Source: Epiperipatus broadwayi (taxonomy: Eukaryota > Onychophora > Udeonychophora > Euonychophora > Peripatidae). Taken from it: 64,000 nucleotides of DNA. The stretch spans positions 14,814,483-14,878,482 of the forward strand of contig JAQFVV010012402.1 in assembly GCA_028023455.1 (NCBI GenBank), written 5' to 3'. The translations under genes were made by a program, and so were the position numbers. The notes under the pieces were generated by a model. The model worked only from the letters and a program-made list of their open reading frames with translations, was not told where the DNA came from and searched no databases. This document shows, piece by piece, positions 22,856-32,327 of the stretch (its first letter is position 1; the number at the start of each line of letters is the position of its first letter).

Positions 22856-24489
22856 GTTCTGGATAGAGATTTTAAATATTTTCTCATACCGCACTTATTA
22901 ATTAAGAGCTTGTTTGAGTTATTGGTATGCTTTCTGAATAACATTAAATAATATTTCTTTAAAAAATTGTACAAAAAATAGCAGAATCCCATGTTTTAAC
23001 TATGATTTGGGGGGGACTACAAATTTAAATACATTTGTGTGTGTATGCAAGCATTTTTAAAGGCATTAGAATTTTTTTTTTTAAGTCTGCTCTATAAGAT
23101 TTTAAAAATACAATAGCTATACCGAGGCCAGTCAGTGTATTCTTAAGCTTACTAGATATGATGATATTGAATCTAGTATTGTAAAGGCACATCTTTATTG
23201 TCTTGGATATTGGGGAGCTAACAAACAATGAGAAACTGATTTTTAAAAGTATATTATGATGAAGATGACTGTATTTATTATGAGAGAGGCAAAATCCACT
23301 GAATTATAAAAGATATATTAAAGACTAAAGAACCAGTATATGATATAAATGAATATATTTATCATTCATGAATTGATTTGTATGGTTATCACTAAAATCA
23401 TTTTTACTATTTTATTTTTTGTCTTTTTATCTTTAATTTTTTTTTTTGGAATTAGAATGATTACTATTAATGATGATAACAGGCTCATGTTAAGCTAATT
23501 TACTTATTTCTTTAAATATATATTTTTTATCATTAAATAAAAAAAAAGGTATGGCATAATGTTCTGAGAATAGCAGAAATATTGTATTGATTAAAATTTT
23601 TAACACTTGTGAAGGAGTACTTGTAAATTGATTGACTGTTTATGAAAGACCCATGATTTTAGTTGTTTAAGTGTATATATAAAATAAATGGAGCATATCT
23701 TTGGGCATTTTTTGTAAAGGATATATGTAAGATCAAATTTAAACTTGCATCTATAGATGATGCTTTATTTAATTGAAAGAGGTTTATGAACTTTAACAAG
23801 AATTGTGGCATGTGAAAATTTTAGAATGTTAACAAATTGTTAGCAATAAAAAGTGATGTCCACAGATTTTGTTGAAGATAAATGGCTTTCTTTATATGCT
23901 ATAGGAGACACTTGCCAGTGAATTAATATTTAGCTGATCACTTAAATTGGTATTAAGCAAAATCTGTAAAGGAATTTGTCAAGATATTGGCAAGATATTT
24001 TATTTTTAACACTGAGACAGTTATTCTGGCAAAATTGTGATAATAGTTGGAATGCATATATTAAGGTAAGTTTTTTTTTAATTAATATATATATATTATA
24101 ACAGTTCTGCTATATGGCACACAATAATATAGTTTGTGTGCACAAATATATATAAAGTTGAAAGGAAAAGTAAAAATAAACACAGACAAAAATTTTGTAG
24201 ATATTTTTCTACATTTTCCTGGAATAAGTAAAAGATTAAATAAAATTTCATTATGAAATAGATATTTAAAAAGATCTAATAAATATTTTTAGTATATTTG
24301 GATTTTGAAAATTAAAAACAAATATGTTTTATGTTTGAAACTGATAATTGTAAAAATCTCTCAATTAGCTAATTTAAAAAAAATCTTTGATAAAATTTTC
24401 AAAATGTAATTTTTAATTAAATGTGCTTTTGGAGGGATTAAAATTGTTTTTCATCAAGAGAGATAAGAAAATGTTTTTAATTAAGAAGT

Positions 24490-25020
24490 TTTTATCACCC
24501 CACTAGCTGACTCTTATAAAAAGAGTTGAAAAAAAGATTATTCAGTCTTGTTTTTAGTTTGGCTAATAGTTTTTATAAGAACTGGCCAGAAGAGTTGGCT
24601 AGTTTGTTGTAGTTAGTTGGCTGATAGTAGTTGGGGTTGGGAGAGTTATAAAAATAATTCCCATGAAGAGATAGTTGGAGTCAAGACAATAGATCCAGCA
24701 GCAGTCTACTAGTTCTATATACTGGAGTTTTGATTCACATGAAAAATGAATCATTAGCCTGCACAAATGAAGACTTACAACTAACTTGCTTAAAATCTAA
24801 GTGAAATCAACTGCATTCCAACACTTGCCTGGTACAATTCTAGACCAAGTGGAACAAAGTGAATGCCTATGATTTACCTGACTATTCCTGTTTCTGATTG
24901 TGCCTATCCTGGAGTGACAAACTGACCAAGAGAATTCCATCAATTTAATGAAGAAGTAGTTATATGTATGCTGCTGTGTCTACATGCAGAGAAGCACCAG
25001 TAAATGTATATACAAAAGTC
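24490..25020. other. Less A+T-rich island, possible LTR remnant
   Basis: About 500 bases stand out from the A+T-rich intron by composition. They hold a TATA-like AGTTATAAAAATA near 24645 and no ORF or repeat partner in this window. Size and composition would suit a solo LTR, but no TG...CA ends or target duplication could be fixed. Confidence 0.25.
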
Positions 25021-25389
25021 AGTTGTTTTTAAATAATTCATTTAAAAGACATTTTAAAATTTCTATATTTAAAGATGTTATGATTAGTTAAAAGCAATCT
25101 GTAATAGTGATATATATAGAGAGAATAATTTTAAATCATTTAAAATCTATATTTTAAAAAAAAATAAAAAAATAATGCAAGTAATAACTTTGTTTTGATT
25201 AAAAATCTAAGAGTAAAAAATTAATTAATTGATCTGTTTTTTAAAAAAAGTAGAAATCGAAAAATTAAATCTTTTTAGAGTAACCTGTCAAGACTGATTT
25301 TATTTTTCAGAAGGAAAATCTTTATTATTAAAATAATGAAATTTACATTTATTCGACAAAGAATTGACTGCAAAAATAATTTTTAATAA

Positions 25390-25860
25390 CTTTATTATTT
25401 TGACAAGTTAAAATATATGATATAATTTCAGTGTGTATATACATTTCTATGTGCACACACATATATGTTAATTACTTGTTATCAAAATTAATGTCATTTA
25501 TTATTTTGATAAATTCAAATATGATAGAAAATTAATTTTATTTATATAATTAATCATTTATCATACTGTACATATGCGTGCAGATTATATGTGTTTTAAG
25601 TAAACCTAGCATAAGGTATTTGTAATATTAAAAAAATACAACTTAAAATTTTAATCATTTATTTTATTACAATTCAAATATGTCTAGAAATTATAAGATC
25701 ATGTGTCTGTGTGCATATATCAGTGCATGTCAGATAGATATGTATACATAAATATTAATTATTGTATTTTTATGTAACTTAAAATTTTTGTAATTATTTT
25801 AGGACAATTCAAATATGTACATTTTAAAATTATAATGCACATTTGTGTCGATATATATAT
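25390..25860 (+). repeat. Degenerate tandem repeat, period roughly 130-160 bp
   Basis: (A/G)AATTCAAATATG or near variants recur around 25395, 25515, 25670 and 25805. Each is followed by an A/T-rich stretch, then a TGTG/CATATAT-rich stretch. Copies are poorly conserved and the boundaries are approximate. Confidence 0.4.
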
Positions 25861-26314
25861 GCATTTTATGAAAACCTATTGGAGCAGATACGTAAATCAA
25901 TGTAGTGACTTTAATTTTGTATTAATCATGTAAATCACAATATGAGTTTTTTTAATTGTATATTACTCAAAATCAGAAGGCTTAATTGATATGTGTATAG
26001 CCATATTCTAGAGACTTAACTTCATTATTTTTTATTATTATTAATAAACTTGTATTCAGTTGTTAAAATTATTCTATTGAACTTAATTCTAAATGGTTTT
26101 TAGATTATATTATGTATTGCATTATCATCTTGATCACTATAACAGTAATAGAGCTTATGTTCTTTGAGCTAGATTCATGCATAATGGCTGATTATATGAA
26201 GGGGGGTGTATATTAGTGCAGGGGCATTCCAATATGACATTATCCTGGTTTGGGCATAAGGATTATATTTTTCCAAGTCCATGCACTACTTTTATTTTAG
26301 TTTATTATTATTAG

Positions 26315-26545
26315 AAATTAAGTTTATAGTTGGCCAGTACATTAATGGTACTAAGTGGACAGAGCATTGATGATGATAATCAGCATGTTTTAATATCCCA
26401 GCATTATTGTTTTTATGGTTGTATATTCAGATGGATGAGCACTTAAGTTGGTGCATCCAAATTAAAGTTTAGATAATTGCTCCAAGCTGGCAAAGATTCG
26501 GTGGTTAGCCTGGTCTATAGCAGACCCATTTCTAATCCAGTCATC
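26315..26545 (+). repeat. tRNA-like or SINE-like fragment
   Basis: TACTAAGTGGACAGAGCATTGATGATGATAATCAGCATGT then TTTTAATATCCCAGC resembles a decayed polymerase III-type head. The downstream CAAGCTGGCAAAGATTCGGT is not A/T-rich and lacks a partner in this window. Weak support. Confidence 0.25.
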
Positions 26546-27939
26546 ATATTGATTTGATTTTTTTCATTGTAGATCATTCATGATGATGAATGGTTATTTC
26601 TTTTGAGTAGTACTTATACTTATTGATAATGCTAGTACCGTATAGTTAATGATACTTTTAGGTGCTCTAAGGAGTTAACTGGGCTGATCTCTCAATGATC
26701 TTGGATATCTCATGCTCTCTTTAATATATAAAATTACTTATAGATTTTGTGATATTAAACATTAATATCTCTTATTTTAACATTACTTATATATTTTTTG
26801 ATTTTATCCATTATTTTAATATTACTTTACTTAAATATCTTATATCTTAAATTTCATTAATTGAAGTATATTTTATATTTTGGGGAGGATTGACATTCTT
26901 CACTCCAGGGATGACCACTCTTGATTTCCCATCCCATTATCATATATATATATATAACATTTTGAGCCTTTTTGGGATTTTCAATATTATTTGCTAAAAG
27001 TTTAGTGAAGGATTATTGACTTTTTAAAATTAAAAATGTCTTTTGCATCATTGTTTAATCATTGAAATGTACATTTATGTATTATTTGCTATTCTAAACA
27101 TTGTTTCTCACAATCTTTGTTCCAAACTGCAAACTTATTCAAATATGCTCTTTTATATATATATATTTACACATTAAAGCATTGAATTAATGATCAAATT
27201 AATAAATTATTTTCTTTTAATATCTGCTCTTAATGAAATAAAGAACTTGTGAATATAACTCAAAATAATAAATTAAAAATTGTATTAAGAGTATATATAA
27301 CTGACAGCAGTGACAATTTTAAAAAAATCATTACGATGATTATTGTGTGAGAGATCCTATGTCAATCAAGATGGGGTTTTGATCCAAAATCTTAATTCTT
27401 GAATCAGTTATCATTTTGCTAAATTGTGCTAGACTTTACTGATATTGATCAAATGTTATTAATTGGATCATATTTATTTCTTCATTCTGCATAAGATAAC
27501 TTAAAATACAAAAATTCTTTTATATAGATATTGATATCTGACATCTCTCATTACGAATTGAAAATGATTCTATTGCAAAATATTAAATATCATTAAAATA
27601 GTAAATGAATTTTATAAATATGTTAGTAGAAATTAATCTTTTTGCATCTATACAAAATTATTAATTGTAAAAAACTATATCTCCATCATTGAAATATATA
27701 CTAATACTGCTTTATACTCAGAGAAAACATTAAGTTATTGATATACCTAAATGTACTAAAATGTAGGTATTGGTGAAGCTAATTACAGATAATAAGATTA
27801 ATGGCAGAGCGCTTTTGAAAAGTTTTACCTTCTCATAATTATAACCAGTGGGTTGAATGAGCACAATGGAAAATGTATGAGGTGAATATTTAAATTTAGG
27901 CAAAGTGGGTTAGAGAACCAAGCCATGTTTCTTTAACTT

Positions 27940-28461
27940 TACATTTAGAGTCATGGAACTTTATACAAGCAATGATGGCAGAAGATGGTTCTAATATATG
28001 GCCAGTGGACCTTTGGTGTTCCAAGAAGATGGAATTGTATTTGGATTTGTTCAGAGCTCTTTTGTACAATTAACAGTGCTGAGGAACGCAAGTGGAGAGA
28101 GAGGCATGAGATTTACCATAATATTTAATGCTGCAGCCAGTTTGAGGGCATGTGATTTTGTATACTGTGTGGAGTTTGATCGGGAGTAAGCAGTCATTTG
28201 AGTTATTGATTAGTCTATTAAGTTGAAGGGAGGGGTGCGAAAACTTACTTTGAAAGAATGAGAGATGGTTTTGATAAAGTTTTTACTGAGGAAATGAATG
28301 TGTGGAAGAAGAAGCCATGGTTTGTTGTCCTTGGGAGAGTTGGTGTGTAACTTTTAATTAAATTGTTTTACCCTTGTAAAATGACAGAGATTGAATTTGA
28401 TGGAGATGAGATCTTTTATACATTGTTCTATATTACTTGTGCTTGAGGCTTTGAAATTTAC
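27940..28461 (-). pseudogene. Penelope-like GIY-YIG endonuclease part
   Basis: The minus strand encodes, in pieces, a linker (HSFKVSFRTPPFNLID) and then VYKITCPQTGC with KYYGKSHASL. This matches the VYxIxC-x-C ... YIGxTxxxL signature of the GIY-YIG domain that Penelope-like reverse transcriptases carry at the C-terminus, with YYGK in place of YIGx. Stops and frameshifts lie before and after it. It joins the reverse transcriptase across the nested insertion. In the active family this nuclease is thought to nick the target for insertion; here it is a relic. Confidence 0.7.
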
Positions 28462-28635
28462 ATAAATGATGATTATAGTAATAATAATAAGTCAGATGTC
28501 ACATGACATATATAGCTTGCACTTACAAATATGTAAAATTAAGAGCGTGCTAATAGCTCTAAACAAGCTTTTTTTTTTTATTTATGATAAATGCTACTAC
28601 AAGAGAAGACATTCAAATCATTTTTATCTTGGATT

Positions 28636-28691
28636 GTCCCCATCCCCAGACTGGTTTCGACCTATGGGTCTCTTCAGTGAGGAGTTGGGAC
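28636..28691 (-). ncRNA. Type I hammerhead ribozyme, arm 1
   Basis: On the minus strand: outer stem I GTCCC/GGGAC, 4x3 internal loop, inner stem I CCTCA/TGGGG, core CTGAAGA (28677-28671; A at variable position 7), stem II GACC/GGTC closed by CATA, GAAA, stem III ACCAGT, cleavage expected after GTC at 28649. All invariant core bases are present. Stem III has one mismatch relative to the palindrome of arm 2. Confidence 0.85.
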
Positions 28692-29110
28692 ATTAGATTT
28701 AAAAAACCAACTCAAGCAAAGCATTTATTTAAAAGTTAATTGTTAGAAGAAGATCTGAAACTTTTAGACATCTACATGTCTTTAAAGTCAGCTCTCCAAC
28801 TGAAAAAATCATATGGGCCTGAACTCAATTCAGATACTCCATATATTAGTAGGCTTAGCCATTTAATTTAGCCAAAGCCACAACAGCAAAATAATAATAG
28901 TAATAATAATAAGTCAGATGTCAGTTGGAGAGCTGACTTTAGAGACATGTAGATGTCTAAAAGTTTCAGATCTTCTTCTAACAATTATAAGTCAGATGTC
29001 AGTTGGAGAGCTGACTTTAAAGACATGTAGATGTCTAAAAGTTTCAGATCTTCTTCTAACAATTAACTTTTAGATAAATGCTTTGCTTGAGTTGGTTTTT
29101 TAAATCTAAT

Positions 29111-29166
29111 GTCCCAACTCCTCACTGAAGAGACCCATAGGTCGAAACCGGTCTGGGGGTGGGGAC
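29111..29166 (+). ncRNA. Type I hammerhead ribozyme, arm 2
   Basis: Outer stem I GTCCC/GGGAC, inner stem I CCTCA/TGGGG, core CTGAAGA at 29125-29131, stem II GACC (29132-29135) / GGTC (29140-29143), GAAA at 29144-29147, stem III ACCGGT, cleavage after C29153. ACCGGT is a perfect palindrome with no loop, so stem III should form between two copies. Dimeric hammerheads of this kind are known from retroelements. Confidence 0.87.
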
Positions 29167-29367
29167 AATCCAAGATAAAAATGATTTGAAAGTCTTCTCT
29201 TGTAGTAGCATTTATCATAAATAAAAAAAAAAAGCTTGTTTAGAGCTATTAGCACGCTCTTAATTTTACATATTTGTAAGTGCAAGCTATATATAAGTCA
29301 TGTGACATCTGACTTATTATTATTACTATTATTTATAAATATAGCTTTACTTTTCACTATATGTAAA

Positions 29368-29525
29368 ATATATAATTGTTAATTAGAGAAGATATTAATT
29401 AGTATTAAAGTTTATCGGCTTAACGTTTTCGAGGATCCATGCCTCATGAGGCATGGATCCTCGAAAACGTTAAGCCGATAAACTTTAATACTAATTAATA
29501 TCTTCTCTAATTAACAATTATATAT
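29368..29525. repeat. Perfect 158-bp palindrome
   Basis: Two 79-base arms are exact reverse complements with no spacer, centred between 29446 and 29447 in CCTCATGAGG. The pairing stops at 29367/29526. Reading outward from the centre, each arm is TGAGGCATGGATCCTCGAAA then ACGTT, which resembles a hammerhead stem II followed by GAAA, cut within the core. It could be a foldback element nested in the composite, or the A'-A junction of another ribozyme family. Confidence 0.9.
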
Positions 29526-29737
29526 ATTACTATTATTATTTTGCTGTTGTGGCTTTGGCTAAATTAAATGGCTAAGCCTACTAATATATGGAGTATCTGA
29601 ATTAAGTTCAGACCCATATGATTTTTTCAGTTGGAGAGCTGACTTTAAAGACATGTAGATGTCTAAAGTTTCAGATCTTCTTCTAACAATTAACTTTTAG
29701 ATAAATGCTTTGCTTGAGTTGGTTTTTTAAATCTAAT

Positions 29738-29793
29738 GTCCCAACTCCTCACTGAAGAGACCCATAGGTCGAAACTGGTCTGGGGATGGGGAC
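29738..29793 (+). ncRNA. Type I hammerhead ribozyme, arm 3
   Basis: Identical to arm 2 in stem I pairing, core (CTGAAGA at 29752-29758), stem II and GAAA (29771-29774). Stem III is ACTGGT, self-pairing with G-U. Cleavage is expected after C29780. In a plus-strand transcript of the element, cleavage at arms 2 and 3 would release a 627-nt RNA. Confidence 0.86.
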
Positions 29794-29916
29794 AATCCAA
29801 GATAAAAATGATTTGAATGTCTTCTCTTGTAGTAGCATTTATCATAAATAAAAAAAAAAAAAAAAGCTTGTTTAGAGCTATTAGCACGCTCTTAATTTTA
29901 TATAAATGATGATTAT

Positions 29917-31360
29917 GAAAAAGGAAAGATGAGAAAACTGCAAATTTGTGTGTGGATGGGGAATTTGATTGAGGATGTATGCAGTCTCTGATCCACAAAG
30001 GTTTGATGCACATAGTGTAGTTTAGGTGATGTGCGAATCATTGTATACTTTTGTCCAGATATTTAATCTCGTGGTGCATATCTTCCCAAGCAATAATGAA
30101 TAATAGAGAGGAGTGTTCCTGGAGCCCTAATTTCATATTGGTGATGGATAATTCTGGTCCACTAACAAACACGTCATCGGTATAATGAGTATATATAAAA
30201 TTGTGAATGGTGCTGAAGTATTTAGGGAGGGGTTTATCTTCAAAGTGAATAAGGTAAATATATCTGCTGGATAGCATTCCGCTGAGTGATAATCCCATGG
30301 GCCAATCATTTGTCATTAGAAAATATTATCCATTGAATGTGGTGATGATGTTGTCATTGAGCCGAGTAAGAAAATTATGAATAAAGGTGATATGGGTCTG
30401 TAAATAATTGCTTTTTACAAGTTCAGCTTGGACAGTGTTAATGGAGTGTTTCTGATTAATGGAGTCGTATAAGTCGGTAATGTCCAAAGATGCAATTTTG
30501 TATTCAGATTGTAGCATAGACTATTTGATATGTGCAATGAAGTCAAAAGACAACTTAATTGTATAAGACCCATATCCAATTTGATCCATTAATTATTGAT
30601 TGGCCATTTTTGCGGAGTGGAAATAATGCACACCACCAAAATCCAACATGAGGCTAAGTGGTGAATTAGATTTGTGTAACTTAGGGTTAGCAAACATTCT
30701 AGGTGGTATAAAAGCAGGGGGATATATTCTGTAGTATTCATATTTAGTAAAAGCTTTGTTGCAGTATTTTTGGAGTAAAGCGGAAATGAATTTGTCTTTA
30801 TTGAGTTTGTTGTTAAAGTTGGAGAATATGTTGAATTTTAAATTGTTTATTTGTAACTTCATTTTATTCTTACTTTCGCCTTTATTCATTAATATGAATC
30901 TTTATTCTTTATCTTCTTTAAGGCAAATTACAGAGTTATCCATAAGGAATTGCTTGATGTTGCTAATTTTTAACCTCCAATCGTGATTAGCCACGTTTGT
31001 AACGGATAGCCTCAATGAGTTGGGTGATTAGTTTGCCCTTATTAGGATTGTCTAATAGGCCTACCTCGACATCAGTTATCAACTCATTGATTGATTGATT
31101 CTATTGGCTACTGACAAATCTTGGTTCAATTTCGAGTGTAGTCTCATATCAGGAGGTGGAGTCTTGTTGGTGAGATTGACATGAATTTTTTCGTGGTGGA
31201 AATGTCAACTTCCTGTTTTTTAACAAGAAATGTGAGTTTGCATGAAAACTTAAGGTGTAACTTTGCTGAGAGATTATTACATTTAGTAATGATATATTGG
31301 GGGGATCTGTTTGCAGAAATGGAATCAAAACACATTTTTTTCTTTTTTAAGTGCATCGTG
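29917..31360 (-). pseudogene. Penelope-like reverse transcriptase, broken
   Basis: Read on the minus strand, in order: an N-terminal stretch (SISANRSPQYIITKCNNLS), IKQFLMDNSVICLKEDKE, a block ending FIPPRMFANPKLHKSNSPL (the Penelope PKxHK motif), SLDITDLYDSINQ (motif A), WPMGLSLSGMLSSRYIYLI (motif B), HYTDDVFVSG (motif C, with YTDD for YxDD) and EIKYLDKSI (motif D-like FLD). The pieces lie in different frames separated by stops, so no protein is made. Order and motifs fit Penelope-like rather than LINE or LTR reverse transcriptases. The 3' end is cut by the composite at 29901. Confidence 0.8.
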
Positions 31361-32135
31361 GCATCCTTTAGTAATTAGCTTGAATAAATACAATTGTAAC
31401 TTCATAGACAGTTTATGATAATTATAGACTGTAGGGTTTATTTTGACTCTGTAGCAGTTAGTATGCTTGAAAAAATTTTAGTCGGTGAGCTGAGGTTGCT
31501 GGTTGATAGGCCAAGATATAATATAGTCTTATAATGGAAATTTTCATCCATAATAATGTAATAATAAAGTCATAAACTTCCTGATTAAACAAGTAATATG
31601 TCTAAATGCATTAAAATGCAGGTATCAGTGAAGTTACAGATAATAAGATTAATGGCTGAACACTTTTGAGTACTTTTATCTTCTCATAATCATAGCCAGT
31701 GAGTTGAATGAGCACAATGGAAAATGTGTGTGATAATATCCTTGGTGCATTTTCAGTTCTAAGCATTCTTTTCAAAGCTTCTAAGCATTCTTTTCAAAGC
31801 TTATAGTTGCCTTTGACAATTTTGTGCTCAGCATTTAAAATACATTAAAGTTGTATTTAATATTTCATTATTTTTTTCTGAATATGAAACAGTATTAGTA
31901 TTGCTTTTAATTTATCAAATATAAATTGGTTTTTCATGAAATATGTTTTATGTTTGTAATAAATATGTTTTTAATATTATTATATTAATGAATTATTAAT
32001 AAATACATCAAATTAGAACTTTATCTAAAATTGATGATTCTTTGATATATTTGCATTTTTTTCACTTGAACATCAAAATAAATTTTACTTATATTTATGT
32101 ATATAGATGTGTATTTGTTTATTTTTATATTGTAG

Positions 32136-32327
32136 GAAGTTGTTCGAGTTTGCAAATTAGCATTAGAATATCAACACCAATTCAGAAAAGATATTGTTGT
32201 TGACCTATTATGCTATCGGCGCTGGGGTCATAATGAATTAGATGATCCTACATTCACCAATCCACAAATGTATAATAAAATTCATAATCGTAAAAGTATA
32301 CCTGATGCATATGCTGAAGAATTAGTT
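32136..32327 (+). CDS. DHTKD1: DHTKD1 internal exon (fifth)
   Basis: A 64-codon exon, phase 0 at both ends, between TTGTAG and GTAAGT. It encodes [19 protein letters not shown], then [18 protein letters not shown], then [12 protein letters not shown]. The YRRWGHNE block is strongly conserved in 2-oxo acid dehydrogenase E1 subunits. The translation is intact, so the gene is probably functional despite the mobile-element load of its introns. Confidence 0.94.

Larger units (their letters stand above)
21983..22939. mobile_element. A'-A-A hammerhead element with 14-bp target duplication, family 3
   Basis: Arm 1, minus, at 21983-22320; arm 2, plus, at about 22321-22590; arm 3, plus, at about 22600-22939. 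Shared blocks are the AGTGCTGGGTTTTGA region, the ribozyme, TCTGGATAGAGATTTTAAAT, and TTAATTAAGAGCTTGTTTGA. AACATTAAATAATA flanks the element at 21969-21982 and 22940-22953. The leader of arm 3 (GTATATCTGAATTTAGTTCA, CCCATAT) resembles those of the 10.5-kb and 28.5-kb elements, so the families share ancestry. Two short ORFs here are only repeat shadows. Confidence 0.75.
28477..29901. mobile_element. A'-A-palindrome-A hammerhead composite with 15-bp target duplication, family 4
   Basis: ATAAATGATGATTAT flanks the element at 28462-28476 and 29902-29916. Inside are arm 1 (minus, 28477-28912), arm 2 (plus, 28913-29340), a 158-bp perfect palindrome (29368-29525) and arm 3 (plus, 29526-29901). Each arm carries the same hammerhead. 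Arms also share GACATGTAGATGTCTAAA, CAGATCTTCTTCTAACAATT, TTGCTTGAGTTGGTTTTTTA and AAGCTTGTTTAGAGCTATTA. The start of arm 2 holds a 75-bp tandem duplication (28915 and 28990). No protein is encoded; apparent ORFs are repeat shadows. The arms are nearly identical, so the insertion is young relative to the element it entered. Confidence 0.8.
27746..31729 (-). mobile_element. Decayed Penelope-like retroelement with nested insertion
   Basis: The element is delimited by two direct repeats of about 130 bases, 27746-27879 and 31601-31729. Both contain CAGATAATAAGATTAATGGC and GAGTTGAATGAGCACAATGG or near variants. Between them, on the minus strand, lie a reverse transcriptase (29917-31360) and a GIY-YIG part (27940-28461), the defining domain order of Penelope-like elements. 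A ribozyme composite (28477-29901) with a 15-bp target duplication splits the coding region between the two domains. The direct repeats correspond to the pseudo-LTRs of such elements. Numerous stops and frameshifts show it is dead. Confidence 0.8.
18767..32135. other. DHTKD1 intron, 13.4 kb
   Basis: The densest mobile region: families 5, 6, 3 and 4 of the ribozyme-type elements and the Penelope-like relic. Unexplained A+T-rich remainder: 19066-19824, 20916-21968, 22954-24489, 25861-26314, 26546-27745 and 31730-32135, in which I see nothing supportable. A 27-base tandem duplication (TTCTAAGCATTCTTTTCAAAGC) is at about 31757-31802. Confidence 0.65.

Noticed and set aside
29690-30013. 107-codon minus ORF
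   Set aside because: It joins the end of the Penelope-like RT to the inserted ribozyme arm across the insertion border, so it is chimeric by accident.
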